Positions 1-5,367 are shown, numbered from the stretch's first letter. The stretch is DNA of 6,678 nt from Lentisphaeria bacterium (GCA_020056205.1 JAGVIF010000060.1:1-6678); one strand, 5' to 3'. The notes: generated by a model from the sequence alone, not told the origin. Translations and numbers: made by a program.

Positions 1-3
1 GGC

Positions 4-17
4 TATCAACGACTTAC
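4..17 (+). repeat. 14-bp direct repeat, copy 1
   Basis: TATCAACGACTTAC is identical to the copy at 63-76. Flanking bases differ, so the repeat is limited to 14 bp. Its function is unknown. Confidence 0.6.
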
Positions 18-62
18 GCGAAATAGGCGCTACAAATCGAGTTCCGAAAATCTTTCGTTGAT

Positions 63-76
63 TATCAACGACTTAC
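63..76 (+). repeat. 14-bp direct repeat, copy 2
   Basis: This is identical to 4-17. Here the repeat is preceded by its own partial inverse (55-62 pairs with 64-71), so a small hairpin or a dyad binding site is possible at this copy only. Confidence 0.6.
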
Positions 77-106
77 AACTTGAAAACAGAGGAATTTGGG
101 CTAAAA

Positions 107-140
107 CCCGTTTTTCGCGCGAAAAACGGGTTAGGCGGCA
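107..140 (+). repeat. Left 34-bp inverted repeat with 24-bp palindromic core
   Basis: The perfect palindrome at 107-130 (half CCCGTTTTTCGC) extends to 28 bp at 105-132 with AA/TT. It is followed inward by TTAGGCGGCA at 131-140. The whole 34 bp is the reverse complement of 1094-1127. Read on the minus strand it lies just after the glycosidase stop codon and is followed by TTTT, so it could also act as an intrinsic terminator for that gene. Confidence 0.85.
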
Positions 141-150
141 TTCTCGCGTC

Positions 151-1083
151 TCACCTACCCGACGCGCCGAGTGTCGTGAGTTGCCGATCCGTTACCAGCC
201 AAATCACTCCGTTCTCCTTCGCCAGCTTCTGCGATAGGGCCTGCCGCTCAGCGTTCGTCGGATACTCGATCAGTAGCGCCGGCTTCTTCGCCTCGGCCAT
301 CTTTTTCAGGTGACCGAGCACTTCGTTCGTGTGCGACTTGGGCTGGAGCTTGTTGCCGTTGGTGAAGATATCTTCGATGCCGATGGCGCTGATGGCTTTG
401 AGAAAGTCGGCATGCGCGAGGAGTTGCGAGCCGTTCTGCGGGACGACGATCGCAGCGGGATTCTTCACTCGCGCTCGGGCGGCGATGACCTTCACCCAGT
501 CCACCATGTCGCGTCGGTAGCTCTGCTTCGTTGCCGGGTTCACGCGGTCGTCAATGAAGTTTTGGCCGTCCTGTTCGAAGGTCTCGAAGCCGTCCACAAT
601 GTCGAGATACACGCCGTCGAAACCGCGTCCCATCGCGTCGTCAATCGCGGCGAGCATGAGTTTCTGCCACTCGGCGTGCCAATACTTCACGCGGTAGTTG
701 CCCTTCCACTCCTGATTCTCCGCGCCGAGCCATGCAGGTGCGGCAGCGGTGAGCCTGCCGTTGCTACCCCACTCTTTGCGCCAGTAAGGCCGGTAATCCT
801 CCGCCTCGCCGATGGAAATGTAGGCGATGACCTTGCGACCCTGCTGCCCGCGGCGGATCGCATCGACATCCGCACGCTCCTAGGGCGCGTCGCCGGCGAA
901 CGCCGTATCAAGCACGATCCAATCACGACCGCATGTCGCGATCCGTTCGACGGCGGCGGACTTGGTCTTGGCGAAAGAGTCGGCTTGGAGAATGTAAGCA
1001 AACGAGGTAGGGGCCGATTCTGCGTAGGCAACTTGCGCCAATGGCAGGATCACGAGAAGCGCTATGAATATCGAGAGTTTCAT
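151..1083 (-). pseudogene. GH114-like (TM1410/MJ1477 family) secreted glycosidase, interrupted by in-frame TAG
   Basis: One continuous frame of 310 codons plus stop is broken only by TAG at 882-880 (codon 68). The N-terminus MKLSIFIALLVILPLAQVAYA is a typical Sec signal peptide with an Ala-x-Ala type end. Family hallmarks lie on both sides of the stop: WIVLDTAF before it, then VIAYISIGEAEDYRPYW (about residues 85-101), NYRVKYWHAEW (129-139) and GFDGVYLDIVDGFE (154-167), the last carrying the expected acidic residues of the TIM-barrel active site. The family is described as putative endo-alpha-1,4-polygalactosaminidase. The local context DAP-stop-ERAD suggests an ancestral Trp: TGG to TAG is one base change (position 881). 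Full length would fit the family. A restart at GTG 690 would lose the signal peptide and part of the active site, so function is doubtful. It is GC-richer than its neighbours and enclosed by inverted repeats, indicating transfer. A sequencing or assembly error at 881 is the main alternative. Confidence 0.8.
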
Positions 1084-1093
1084 GGTTTACACT

Positions 1094-1127
1094 TGCCGCC
1101 TAACCCGTTTTTCGCGCGAAAAACGGG
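1094..1127 (-). repeat. Right 34-bp inverted repeat with 24-bp palindromic core
   Basis: TGCCGCCTAA (1094-1103) is followed by the 24-bp palindrome at 1104-1127. It mirrors 107-140 exactly. It lies about 11 bases upstream of the glycosidase start codon (ATG at 1083-1081), so on a minus-strand transcript the hairpin would sit in the 5' leader. It also supplies the last codons and the TAG stop of the short ORF at 1183-1100. Confidence 0.85.
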
Positions 1128-1183
1128 ATGGTTTGCTTCGGATAGATGATGACACTGAGAATGGCTTTAATCTGTTCTTTCAT
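1100..1183 (-). pseudogene. Short ORF truncated by the cassette insertion
   Basis: ATG at 1183-1181 is preceded by AGGA with about 6 nt spacing, a good ribosome binding site. An in-frame ATG four codons earlier at 1195 is less well placed. The peptide begins MKEQIKAILSVIIYPKQTIP and then reads FFARKTG from the palindromic repeat, stopping at TAG 1102-1100, 17 nt before the glycosidase ATG. If the cassette is removed by joining the two 24-bp palindromes, the frame continues at 106 for ten more codons (FSPNSSVFKL) to a TAA at 75-73, giving 37 residues. The amphipathic start is not enough to assign a family. A faint likeness to the N-termini of Yip1-type membrane proteins was considered but cannot be supported. 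It may be a small real gene or the remains of a longer one. Confidence 0.4.
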
Positions 1184-1302
1184 GCTTTTCCTCATGACCA
1201 ACTGTTATTATGTGGCTATACTAACCTAAGTTTTGGACAGTCTTCCGCCTTCACCGAGTCTACGGCGCGACAAGAAAGAGCTATCCTACTTTGGGCTCAA
1301 TT
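1184..1302. other. Intergenic stretch downstream of the bPH2 operon
   Basis: These 119 bases separate the stop of the last bPH2 gene from the truncated ORF. No convincing hairpin/T-tract terminator is visible for the operon. On the minus strand the sequence CATAAT just upstream of the truncated ORF could be a -10 element, but no matching -35 is seen. Transcription may therefore run on into the truncated ORF and the cassette. Confidence 0.35.
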
Positions 1303-2061
1303 TTATTTCAGCTCGGCGGCCATTTTTGCGAAAATCGCAAATTCATTTTTTATTTCGTTCAGGATTTCTTTTTTTGAAGGGCGGAGGCGTGGAGAATAGT
1401 CTTCCTCTATTTTTTCTCCGAGTCCGGCGTTTTTGTATTTTTTCAATTTAGCGACGATGAGATTTTTGATTTCTTCGTGCATGGTTATTCCCCTGAAACA
1501 TGCCTCGTGCATATGTATGACGCCTTTTTCTCTGGCATTTCCGGACGGAAGAAGGCGCTTTCCTCCCCCGCCGGCGGTTTCAATTTTTATATCGGCGATG
1601 CCGAGAAGTTTCTGGAGCGGACCCTGTGTTACCGAAACATTCTGGATATTGGCGAATGTGAGGGTCATTTCCCGGACATTCAGCGCCCCTTCCCTGATTC
1701 TCAGGCTCCGGTCTCCTACCTCATACCATCTCATTTCATAATCCATCCACAAGACGAGAAAGGAAAAAATAATTTCGATGACAAGCGAAATGAAGGCAAA
1801 GGCGAAGATGAGCAGATTGGCTATGAATGAAACAGGCGAGGGATTTCCTTTAAGAGACGCCACGGCTCCGATTATCAAACCCGATAAAAATATCATTGAA
1901 ATTATGAATGCGGCCGTCTGCCGGATAGACCAGAGAAAAACCCTGTAGTGGAAATATCCCGTAGCCGCCCTGAATACTTTTGACTCAGGCGACGGATCCG
2001 GAGATTCAGGTCTGGGAGAAAGTTTTAAAAGGACAAGCATGAGTTTTTTTAGAAATTCCAT
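1303..2061 (-). CDS. Membrane protein with bacterial PH-like domain (bPH2/DUF304), second paralogue
   Basis: This 252-residue protein has two predicted membrane segments (about 48-68 and 79-105), preceded by a Pro/Ser-rich N-terminal region (15-27). A bPH2-type domain follows (about 109-205), with the family pattern in LTFANIQNVSVTQGPLQKLL and GIADIKIETAGG. bPH2 domains are known from YdbS/YdbT-like membrane proteins; their ligands are generally unknown. It aligns well with the upstream neighbour (LTYSRIQDIHLTSGVIQRWL, then GLADIRVQTASG), so the two are paralogues. Both end in a similar charged helix: KKEILNEIKNEF here, RLLSEIRDEISK there. The ATG lies 6 nt after the neighbour's stop, with only a weak ribosome binding site, suggesting translational coupling. 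It is the last gene of the kinase operon. The domain call is firm; the role is unknown. Confidence 0.85.
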   Translation of the reverse strand: MEFLKKLMLVLLKLSPRPESPDPSPESKVFRAATGYFHYRVFLWSIRQTAAFIISMIFLSGLIIGAVASLKGNPSPVSFIANLLIFAFAFISLVIEIIFSFLVLWMDYEMRWYEVGDRSLRIREGALNVREMTLTFANIQNVSVTQGPLQKLLGIADIKIETAGGGGKRLLPSGNAREKGVIHMHEACFRGITMHEEIKNLIVAKLKKYKNAGLGEKIEEDYSPRLRPSKKEILNEIKNEFAIFAKMAAELK

Positions 2062-2067
2062 AGCCGT

Positions 2068-2580
2068 TCACTGTCTCTGAGCTATTTTTTCAAGAGCTTC
2101 CCTTGCCTTTGATATTTCGTCGCGTATTTCGGACAAAAGCCTGATCTCCGGTTCCGGGACCGGATGAGGGGCAGTTTCGGCGGATGCTTTTGAAGGCTTC
2201 GCCCCGCGCATTTTGGAATAAAGAAAATCTCTCAACTCCCCGCAACAGGTTATTCCCTCTATTGTCATTTCGGCTTCGGCGCTTCCTGAGGCGGTCTGTA
2301 CTCTTATGTCCGCGAGACCGAGCCAGCGCTGTATGACGCCGGATGTCAAATGTATATCCTGTATCCGCGAATAGGTGAGGTTGACCTCCTTTTTGAACAG
2401 TAGCCCCCATCTCATGGAAATGCCTTCCTCATCAAAGCGATATCTCATTGTGTGGTATCTAAAAAAAAGGATTGGAAAAGTCACCGGAAAAAGTATGTTT
2501 GAGAAAATTGCCCTGACAATATATAGTTTGAGCAGTTGCGGGGACGGTTGTTCTATCGAATATATCTTTGCCTCATTCAT
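2068..2580 (-). CDS. bPH2 (DUF304) domain protein with one membrane segment, first paralogue
   Basis: This 170-residue protein starts at ATG 2580-2578, chosen because AGAGGA lies 6 nt upstream and because it overlaps the end of the kinase gene by 8 bp; a start at 2655 would overlap by about 80 bp with no such site. A hydrophobic stretch at about 19-41 is followed by the bPH2 domain (about 44-125): YRFDEEGISMRWGLLF, LTYSRIQDIHLTSGVIQRWL, GLADIRVQTASG. A Pro/Ala-rich linker (127-145) leads to a C-terminal charged helix (145-170) probably able to form a coiled coil. The shared C-terminal helix in the next gene suggests the two products could pair. Co-translation with the kinase suggests they act in one membrane-bound complex or are kinase substrates; this is inference. 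Ligand and function are unknown. Confidence 0.87.
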   Translation of the reverse strand: MNEAKIYSIEQPSPQLLKLYIVRAIFSNILFPVTFPILFFRYHTMRYRFDEEGISMRWGLLFKKEVNLTYSRIQDIHLTSGVIQRWLGLADIRVQTASGSAEAEMTIEGITCCGELRDFLYSKMRGAKPSKASAETAPHPVPEPEIRLLSEIRDEISKAREALEKIAQRQ

Positions 2581-4108
2581 AATTTTCCTCTTTTGTTTTT
2601 TTCCGTTCAAGGTAATTGACGGCTCTCGATATTTCCTGTTCAAATTCCCTGGCAAATTGTCCTTCGCTCCTATAGGCTTTCCACATGGAAATAGCGCTGT
2701 CTAACTCATTTTTTGATTCATATTCATAAGATTTCTTTTTAAGATTGTCGAGGACGCCCTGCGCCAGCCGCGCTCTCTCGCCGTGTTTTATTTCCGCCGC
2801 GCGCCGAATTATTTTATCAATTTCATTTTTTGCCGCTTGTCTGTAATAATGGCTCCCGCTCTTTTGAGCCTGCCCAAACAATATTATGGTCTCTTTGAAA
2901 TATTCCGGCTCCGGATTTTTCTGATAAAAGAGAGAGGCTTTGTCGAAAAGCTCTTTCGCCCTCCGTTCTTTTTCCTCCGCAACGCTTTTTCTCATTGTGT
3001 AATATGCGCCAAGCAGGATAAACATGGAAACGAGAGCGAACAAGAATGTCTTCAGCGGACTTGCGAATATAAAACTTTTTCCTCTTCCTATGAGAGCCGA
3101 TGGAGATGAGATTATTTTCCTCTCATCAGACTCTTTTCCGCGCGCCTTTTTATTTTTGACTTCCGTGATGATTTCGTTGATCTCATCTATCAATTCATCC
3201 CATGACGCGAATCTGTCGTCCTTGGATTTCGCCATCATTTTTTTTATAAGGGCCGAACTCCGTTTGGAGATGTCCGTCCGCAGTTTTGAAGCGTCAGGAA
3301 CGGGGGAACTCAGATGGTGCGCGACAATAGCCATTCCGCTGTCGCCCGGAAACGGAGTTTTCCCTGTGATGAGGTGAAAGAATGTGGCGCCAAGAGAATA
3401 CATATCCGCTCTAAAATCAATATTTTTTTCCGCCCTTGCCTGTTCAGGGCTTATATACTGCGGAGAGCCAACCATCATTCCGGCTATAGTCAATTCGACA
3501 TCCTCTCCCGATAATTTTTTTGATATGCCGAGGTCCATCAATTTAACTTCGCCGTCGGACGGGAGCATTATATTGGCCGGTTTTATATCTCTGTGCAGGA
3601 GACGATGCTTGTCCCAGACATATTTTAGCGCTTTTGCCACTTGATGGACTATCACAAGCGCCTCTTCCTCGCCGAAAACCCTTCCCTCGTCAATCAATCT
3701 TTTAAGATCGCTTCCATTCACGAAAGACATTGAGAAAAAATTTTTCTTGCCGTCAACTCCGGCCTCTATAGCCCGGACGATGTTGGGGTGCTCTATCTGC
3801 GCAAGCATCCTCACTTCGCGGAAAAAGCGTTCTAGGTAAGCCCTGTCGGAAACTAAGTCATCCTGAAGTATTTTGAGCGCGACCTTTCTTTTCATCGCTA
3901 TCTGCTCGGCGGCATAAACCTCGCCCATGCCGCCGAAACCGATGCGGCGTTCTATTATATATCCGCCGACTTTCGCGCCTTTTGAAAAGCTTGGAGACGG
4001 GGCCGTCATTTCTTTTCCGCATGACTGGCACTTCAGCAGCGATTCGGACATTTCGTCATCCCACGTGAACTCCGAATTGCAAAAGGGACATGTATATTTG
4101 TTCTTCAT
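2573..4108 (-). CDS. Hanks-type Ser/Thr protein kinase with N-terminal zinc ribbon and membrane anchor
   Basis: The product is 511 residues from ATG 4108-4106. A four-Cys zinc ribbon comes first (CPFC at 7-10, CQSC at 27-30). The kinase domain runs from about 48 to 318: Gly-rich loop IGFGGMGEVY, catalytic Lys in VALKIL (about K79), HRDIKPANIML catalytic loop, DLG in place of DFG, and SPEQA (APE-type) motif. All catalytic residues are present, so it should be active on Ser/Thr. A single membrane helix (about 353-370) separates the cytoplasmic kinase from a charged, helical, possibly TPR-like C-terminal part (about 375-511). This resembles PknB-type architecture, but without PASTA repeats. An upstream GTG at 4156 would add 16 residues, but it lies inside a perfect inverted repeat and has no ribosome binding site. 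A weak promoter, TTGAAT (4143-4138) 16 bp from TATCTT (4121-4116), would start transcription almost at the ATG. The gene overlaps the bPH2 gene downstream. Confidence 0.93.
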   Translation of the reverse strand: MKNKYTCPFCNSEFTWDDEMSESLLKCQSCGKEMTAPSPSFSKGAKVGGYIIERRIGFGGMGEVYAAEQIAMKRKVALKILQDDLVSDRAYLERFFREVRMLAQIEHPNIVRAIEAGVDGKKNFFSMSFVNGSDLKRLIDEGRVFGEEEALVIVHQVAKALKYVWDKHRLLHRDIKPANIMLPSDGEVKLMDLGISKKLSGEDVELTIAGMMVGSPQYISPEQARAEKNIDFRADMYSLGATFFHLITGKTPFPGDSGMAIVAHHLSSPVPDASKLRTDISKRSSALIKKMMAKSKDDRFASWDELIDEINEIITEVKNKKARGKESDERKIISSPSALIGRGKSFIFASPLKTFLFALVSMFILLGAYYTMRKSVAEEKERRAKELFDKASLFYQKNPEPEYFKETIILFGQAQKSGSHYYRQAAKNEIDKIIRRAAEIKHGERARLAQGVLDNLKKKSYEYESKNELDSAISMWKAYRSEGQFAREFEQEISRAVNYLERKKTKEENYE

Positions 4109-4144
4109 TCCCGTTAAGATAAATCCTAAAGGGGCATATTCAAA

Positions 4145-4185
4145 GTAAATATTCACCGAAAGGACAGGGTTCGGTGAATATTTAC
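4145..4185 (-). promoter_or_regulatory. Perfect 16-bp inverted repeat between membrane-protein gene and kinase gene
   Basis: The arm GTAAATATTCACCGAA (4145-4160) pairs perfectly with 4170-4185 around a 9-nt loop. It begins 10 bases after the stop of the upstream small membrane-protein gene and ends 37 bases before the kinase ATG. The minus-strand sequence after it (TTTGAATATG) is not a real T-tract, so a classic intrinsic terminator is unlikely. It could be a dyad operator, an RNA-processing or stability hairpin, or an attenuator lowering transcription into the kinase genes. Confidence 0.6.
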
Positions 4186-4194
4186 AACTGCGGG

Positions 4195-4536
4195 TTAAAA
4201 AAGTATTGACAGAGGAACTATTTCGGCGACAGCGACTTCGTTGCGGGAGTCGCCGCTTTCAATTTTTGCTGATTCGCCGTGTTCAAAAGACGCGGCCAGC
4301 TCCGGAAATGAGTCAATACAGCGCCCCCATTCCTCCCTGTTCTCAACGGGAATCTCGTCGAGGATTGCCGAGCCTATGTCAATTAAACAATTCCTGTTAA
4401 ACTCACGCTTTTCCAGCCTGTTGGAGTTGACTCCTATTGTCCGAATAAAGGCGAAGAAGAAAAACAGGACGAAATACGCAAGAAAAAACAGCGGCAAAAA
4501 TGCGAGACATCTTTTTTCAATGTTTACCGTCCGCAT
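4195..4536 (-). CDS. Small single-pass membrane protein, unknown function
   Basis: This 113-residue protein has a short basic N-terminus (MRTVNIEKR) and a very hydrophobic, Phe-rich segment at about 11-32. An acidic soluble region of about 80 residues follows, presumably outside the membrane, with Cys at about 50 and 73. The topology resembles a signal anchor; no cleavage site or prepilin motif is evident. The ATG lies 2 nt after the TAA of the zinc-protein gene, with an AAGGAAG ribosome binding site inside that gene's end, so the two are translationally linked. No family is recognised. Its place between the regulator and the kinase suggests a role in the same membrane module, but that is only context. 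Confidence 0.7.
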   Translation of the reverse strand: MRTVNIEKRCLAFLPLFFLAYFVLFFFFAFIRTIGVNSNRLEKREFNRNCLIDIGSAILDEIPVENREEWGRCIDSFPELAASFEHGESAKIESGDSRNEVAVAEIVPLSILF

Positions 4537-4538
4537 GA

Positions 4539-4769
4539 TTATTTCACTTCCTTCATTTTAAAAAAAAGATTAAGACAATATTTGCACACCACCTCGCCGT
4601 TTCTCGAATCAACCCCGCCTATCTCATGGTCGGAGATGAAACAATCATCGTGAGACATTCCGCTGTTTCGGCACCAAAGACAAATATATTCTTTTTTGCG
4701 CCTGGGCGGCGCGTCAAAACCTCTGCCTATTGCTCCGGGCGTTTCCGGCATTTTCATGGATATATTCAT
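4539..4769 (-). CDS. Small CxxC/CxxC putative zinc-binding protein
   Basis: The 76-residue product has CLWC at 30-33, Cys43 and CKYC at 62-65, a four-Cys zinc knuckle or ribbon pattern distantly like the ClpX-type C4 finger (inference). The N-terminal 28 residues are basic and Pro-rich and probably unstructured. The start is well supported: the ATG overlaps the TGA of the MraZ-like gene in an ATGA junction (4769-4766), and AAAGGAG sits about 10 nt upstream. It is the second gene of the operon. It could be an adaptor or a DNA- or protein-binding accessory factor. The kinase downstream also starts with a CxxC/CxxC ribbon, so metal-binding modules recur here. No specific family is recognised. 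Confidence 0.75.
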   Translation of the reverse strand: MNISMKMPETPGAIGRGFDAPPRRKKEYICLWCRNSGMSHDDCFISDHEIGGVDSRNGEVVCKYCLNLFFKMKEVK

Positions 4770-5275
4770 AATTTTTCATCTCCTTTGTTTATTTTTTTTG
4801 AGCAATAAAGATCCGAAGCCATTTCAAGCTCGCCCTTTTCATTGGCGTGATTTCTTGCCTTCCCAAATTCAGAAGCCCACGTTTCCAGCGTCCAAATTTC
4901 GAGACCTATTTCAACGCCAACCATCACAGATTGAATGTTTGGATGCAACCCAGTGTGTTCGCGCAGAAAATGCGGAATCGTTATGCGCCCCTGATTTGAT
5001 ATGCTGTCAGAATGCGTCATCGCGCCGCTCAATCTCATTTTCCGACGCTGAAGAAGGCTTTCAGCCGCCCTTTCAGCCGGATGAGCCTCCGCGCGCCTCA
5101 TCTGAAGAAAAATTTCCTCAGGGTAAACCGCAAGCCCCCCTTCAGGCAGGCAAAATAAAACAATCTGGCCATTGCCGTTACCATACTCTCTAAAATCGGA
5201 CGCGAATCTCGGACTGAGTTTCACCCGGCCGTTGGAGTCAATCGAAACTTTTTCATGACCGAAAAATGGTAGCAT
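4766..5275 (-). CDS. MraZ-like transcription regulator (two SpoVT-AbrB half-domains), outside a dcw cluster
   Basis: This 169-residue protein has two swapped-hairpin AbrB-type repeats. The first is GHEKVSIDSNGRVKLSPRF (about 6-24), ending around AVYPEEIF. The second is LSGAMTHSDSISNQGRITIP (about 82-101), followed by VMVGVEIGLEIWTLETW (117-133). The DxxGR signature occurs twice, in the right places for MraZ. The family usually has about 145-150 residues; this one carries an extra charged C-terminal tail. Known MraZ proteins form ring oligomers that bind direct repeats of a TGGG-type pentamer upstream of their own gene. Four TGGAN boxes with a 10-bp period lie just upstream here, strongly supporting autoregulation. 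Unlike canonical mraZ it is not followed by rsmH or ftsL but by a zinc protein, a membrane protein and a kinase. There is no clear ribosome binding site at ATG 5275; GGA in the last box could serve weakly. It is probably a paralogue of the cell-division mraZ. Confidence 0.88.
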   Translation of the reverse strand: MLPFFGHEKVSIDSNGRVKLSPRFASDFREYGNGNGQIVLFCLPEGGLAVYPEEIFLQMRRAEAHPAERAAESLLQRRKMRLSGAMTHSDSISNQGRITIPHFLREHTGLHPNIQSVMVGVEIGLEIWTLETWASEFGKARNHANEKGELEMASDLYCSKKINKGDEKL

Positions 5276-5283
5276 AATTTTTA

Positions 5284-5318
5284 GTCCATTTTATTCCATT
5301 ATGCTCCAATCTATTCCA
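5284..5318 (-). promoter_or_regulatory. Four-box MraZ-type operator (TGGAN direct repeats, 10-bp period)
   Basis: On the minus strand TGGAA (5318-5314), TGGAG (5308-5304), TGGAA (5298-5294) and TGGAC (5288-5284) recur at exactly 10-bp steps with 5-nt AT-rich spacers. This matches the known MraZ operator layout, pentamers on one face of the helix upstream of mraZ, with TGGA in place of the Escherichia coli TGGG. The boxes overlap the promoter -10 region and reach to 8 bases before the ATG, as expected for autorepression. Confidence 0.85.
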
Positions 5319-5335
5319 ATAAATACCGTTGTCAA
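5308..5335 (-). promoter_or_regulatory. Sigma70-like promoter of the mraZ-like/kinase operon
   Basis: TTGACA (5335-5330) is a perfect -35. After a 16-bp spacer, TAGATT (5313-5308) is a 4/6 match to the -10 consensus. The first MraZ-type box falls in the spacer next to the -10 and the second begins at the -10's last base, so repressor binding would block polymerase. Transcription would start about 25-30 bases before the ATG. Confidence 0.6.
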
Positions 5336-5367
5336 GTCAAAAATAAAAAAAAATGCAAAAAAAATAA

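Larger units (their letters stand above)
1..104. other. Non-coding left edge with a 14-bp direct repeat
   Basis: No gene is supported here. The 14-mer TATCAACGACTTAC occurs at 4-17 and again at 63-76, 59 bp apart. The second copy overlaps an 8-bp inverted repeat (TCGTTGAT at 55-62, one base, ATCAACGA at 64-71). This may be the edge of a repeat or mobile element lying to the left, but the window cuts it off. The minus-strand frame at 106-73 would have been the tail of the ORF now cut by the adjacent insertion. Confidence 0.45.
107..1127. mobile_element. High-GC single-gene insertion cassette with 34-bp inverted ends
   Basis: Seen directly: the 34 bp at 107-140 are a perfect reverse complement of the 34 bp at 1094-1127. 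The outer 24 bp of each end (half: CCCGTTTTTCGC) are a perfect palindrome, so they can equally be read as a 24-bp direct duplication. On that reading the element proper is 131-1103, with 10-bp termini TTAGGCGGCA and TGCCGCCTAA. The interior is visibly GC-richer than the rest of the window and holds exactly one gene, a broken GH114-like glycosidase, with little spare sequence at either side. No transposase or integrase is inside, so if mobile it is non-autonomous. The right end lies inside a short ORF with a good ribosome binding site, consistent with insertion there. The class of element is not recognised. The inner GCCTAAC/GTTAGGC motifs resemble integron attC core sites (RYYYAAC, GTTRRRY), but the sites are too short and symmetrical for standard attC. 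Confidence 0.6.

Noticed and set aside
880..882. TAG as a recoded sense codon
   Set aside because: TAG ends the GntR/LacI gene at 5577 and no suppressor tRNA is visible, so a nonsense mutation or a sequence error is simpler.
687..1031. Second minus-strand frame across the glycosidase gene
   Set aside because: It is an Arg/Ser/Pro-rich out-of-frame shadow. The real frame is continuous across the TAG, so no frameshift is needed.
310..1149. Long plus-strand open frame of 279 codons
   Set aside because: It lies antisense to the GH114-like gene, shows no family features, and owes its length to the high GC of the cassette; the minus frame carries clear signal peptide and active-site motifs.
4106..4156. 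GTG start at 4156 for the kinase
   Set aside because: It lies inside the 16-bp inverted repeat, has no ribosome binding site, and would add a non-conserved leader before the zinc ribbon.
4766..5275. MraZ gene as the start of a cell-division (dcw) cluster
   Set aside because: None of rsmH, ftsL, ftsI or mur genes follow; downstream genes are a zinc peptide, a membrane peptide and a kinase.
5284..5318. Four regularly spaced boxes as a CRISPR or tandem repeat
   Set aside because: Only 5 bp are shared with 5-nt AT-rich spacers; the layout fits a MraZ operator and is far too short for CRISPR.
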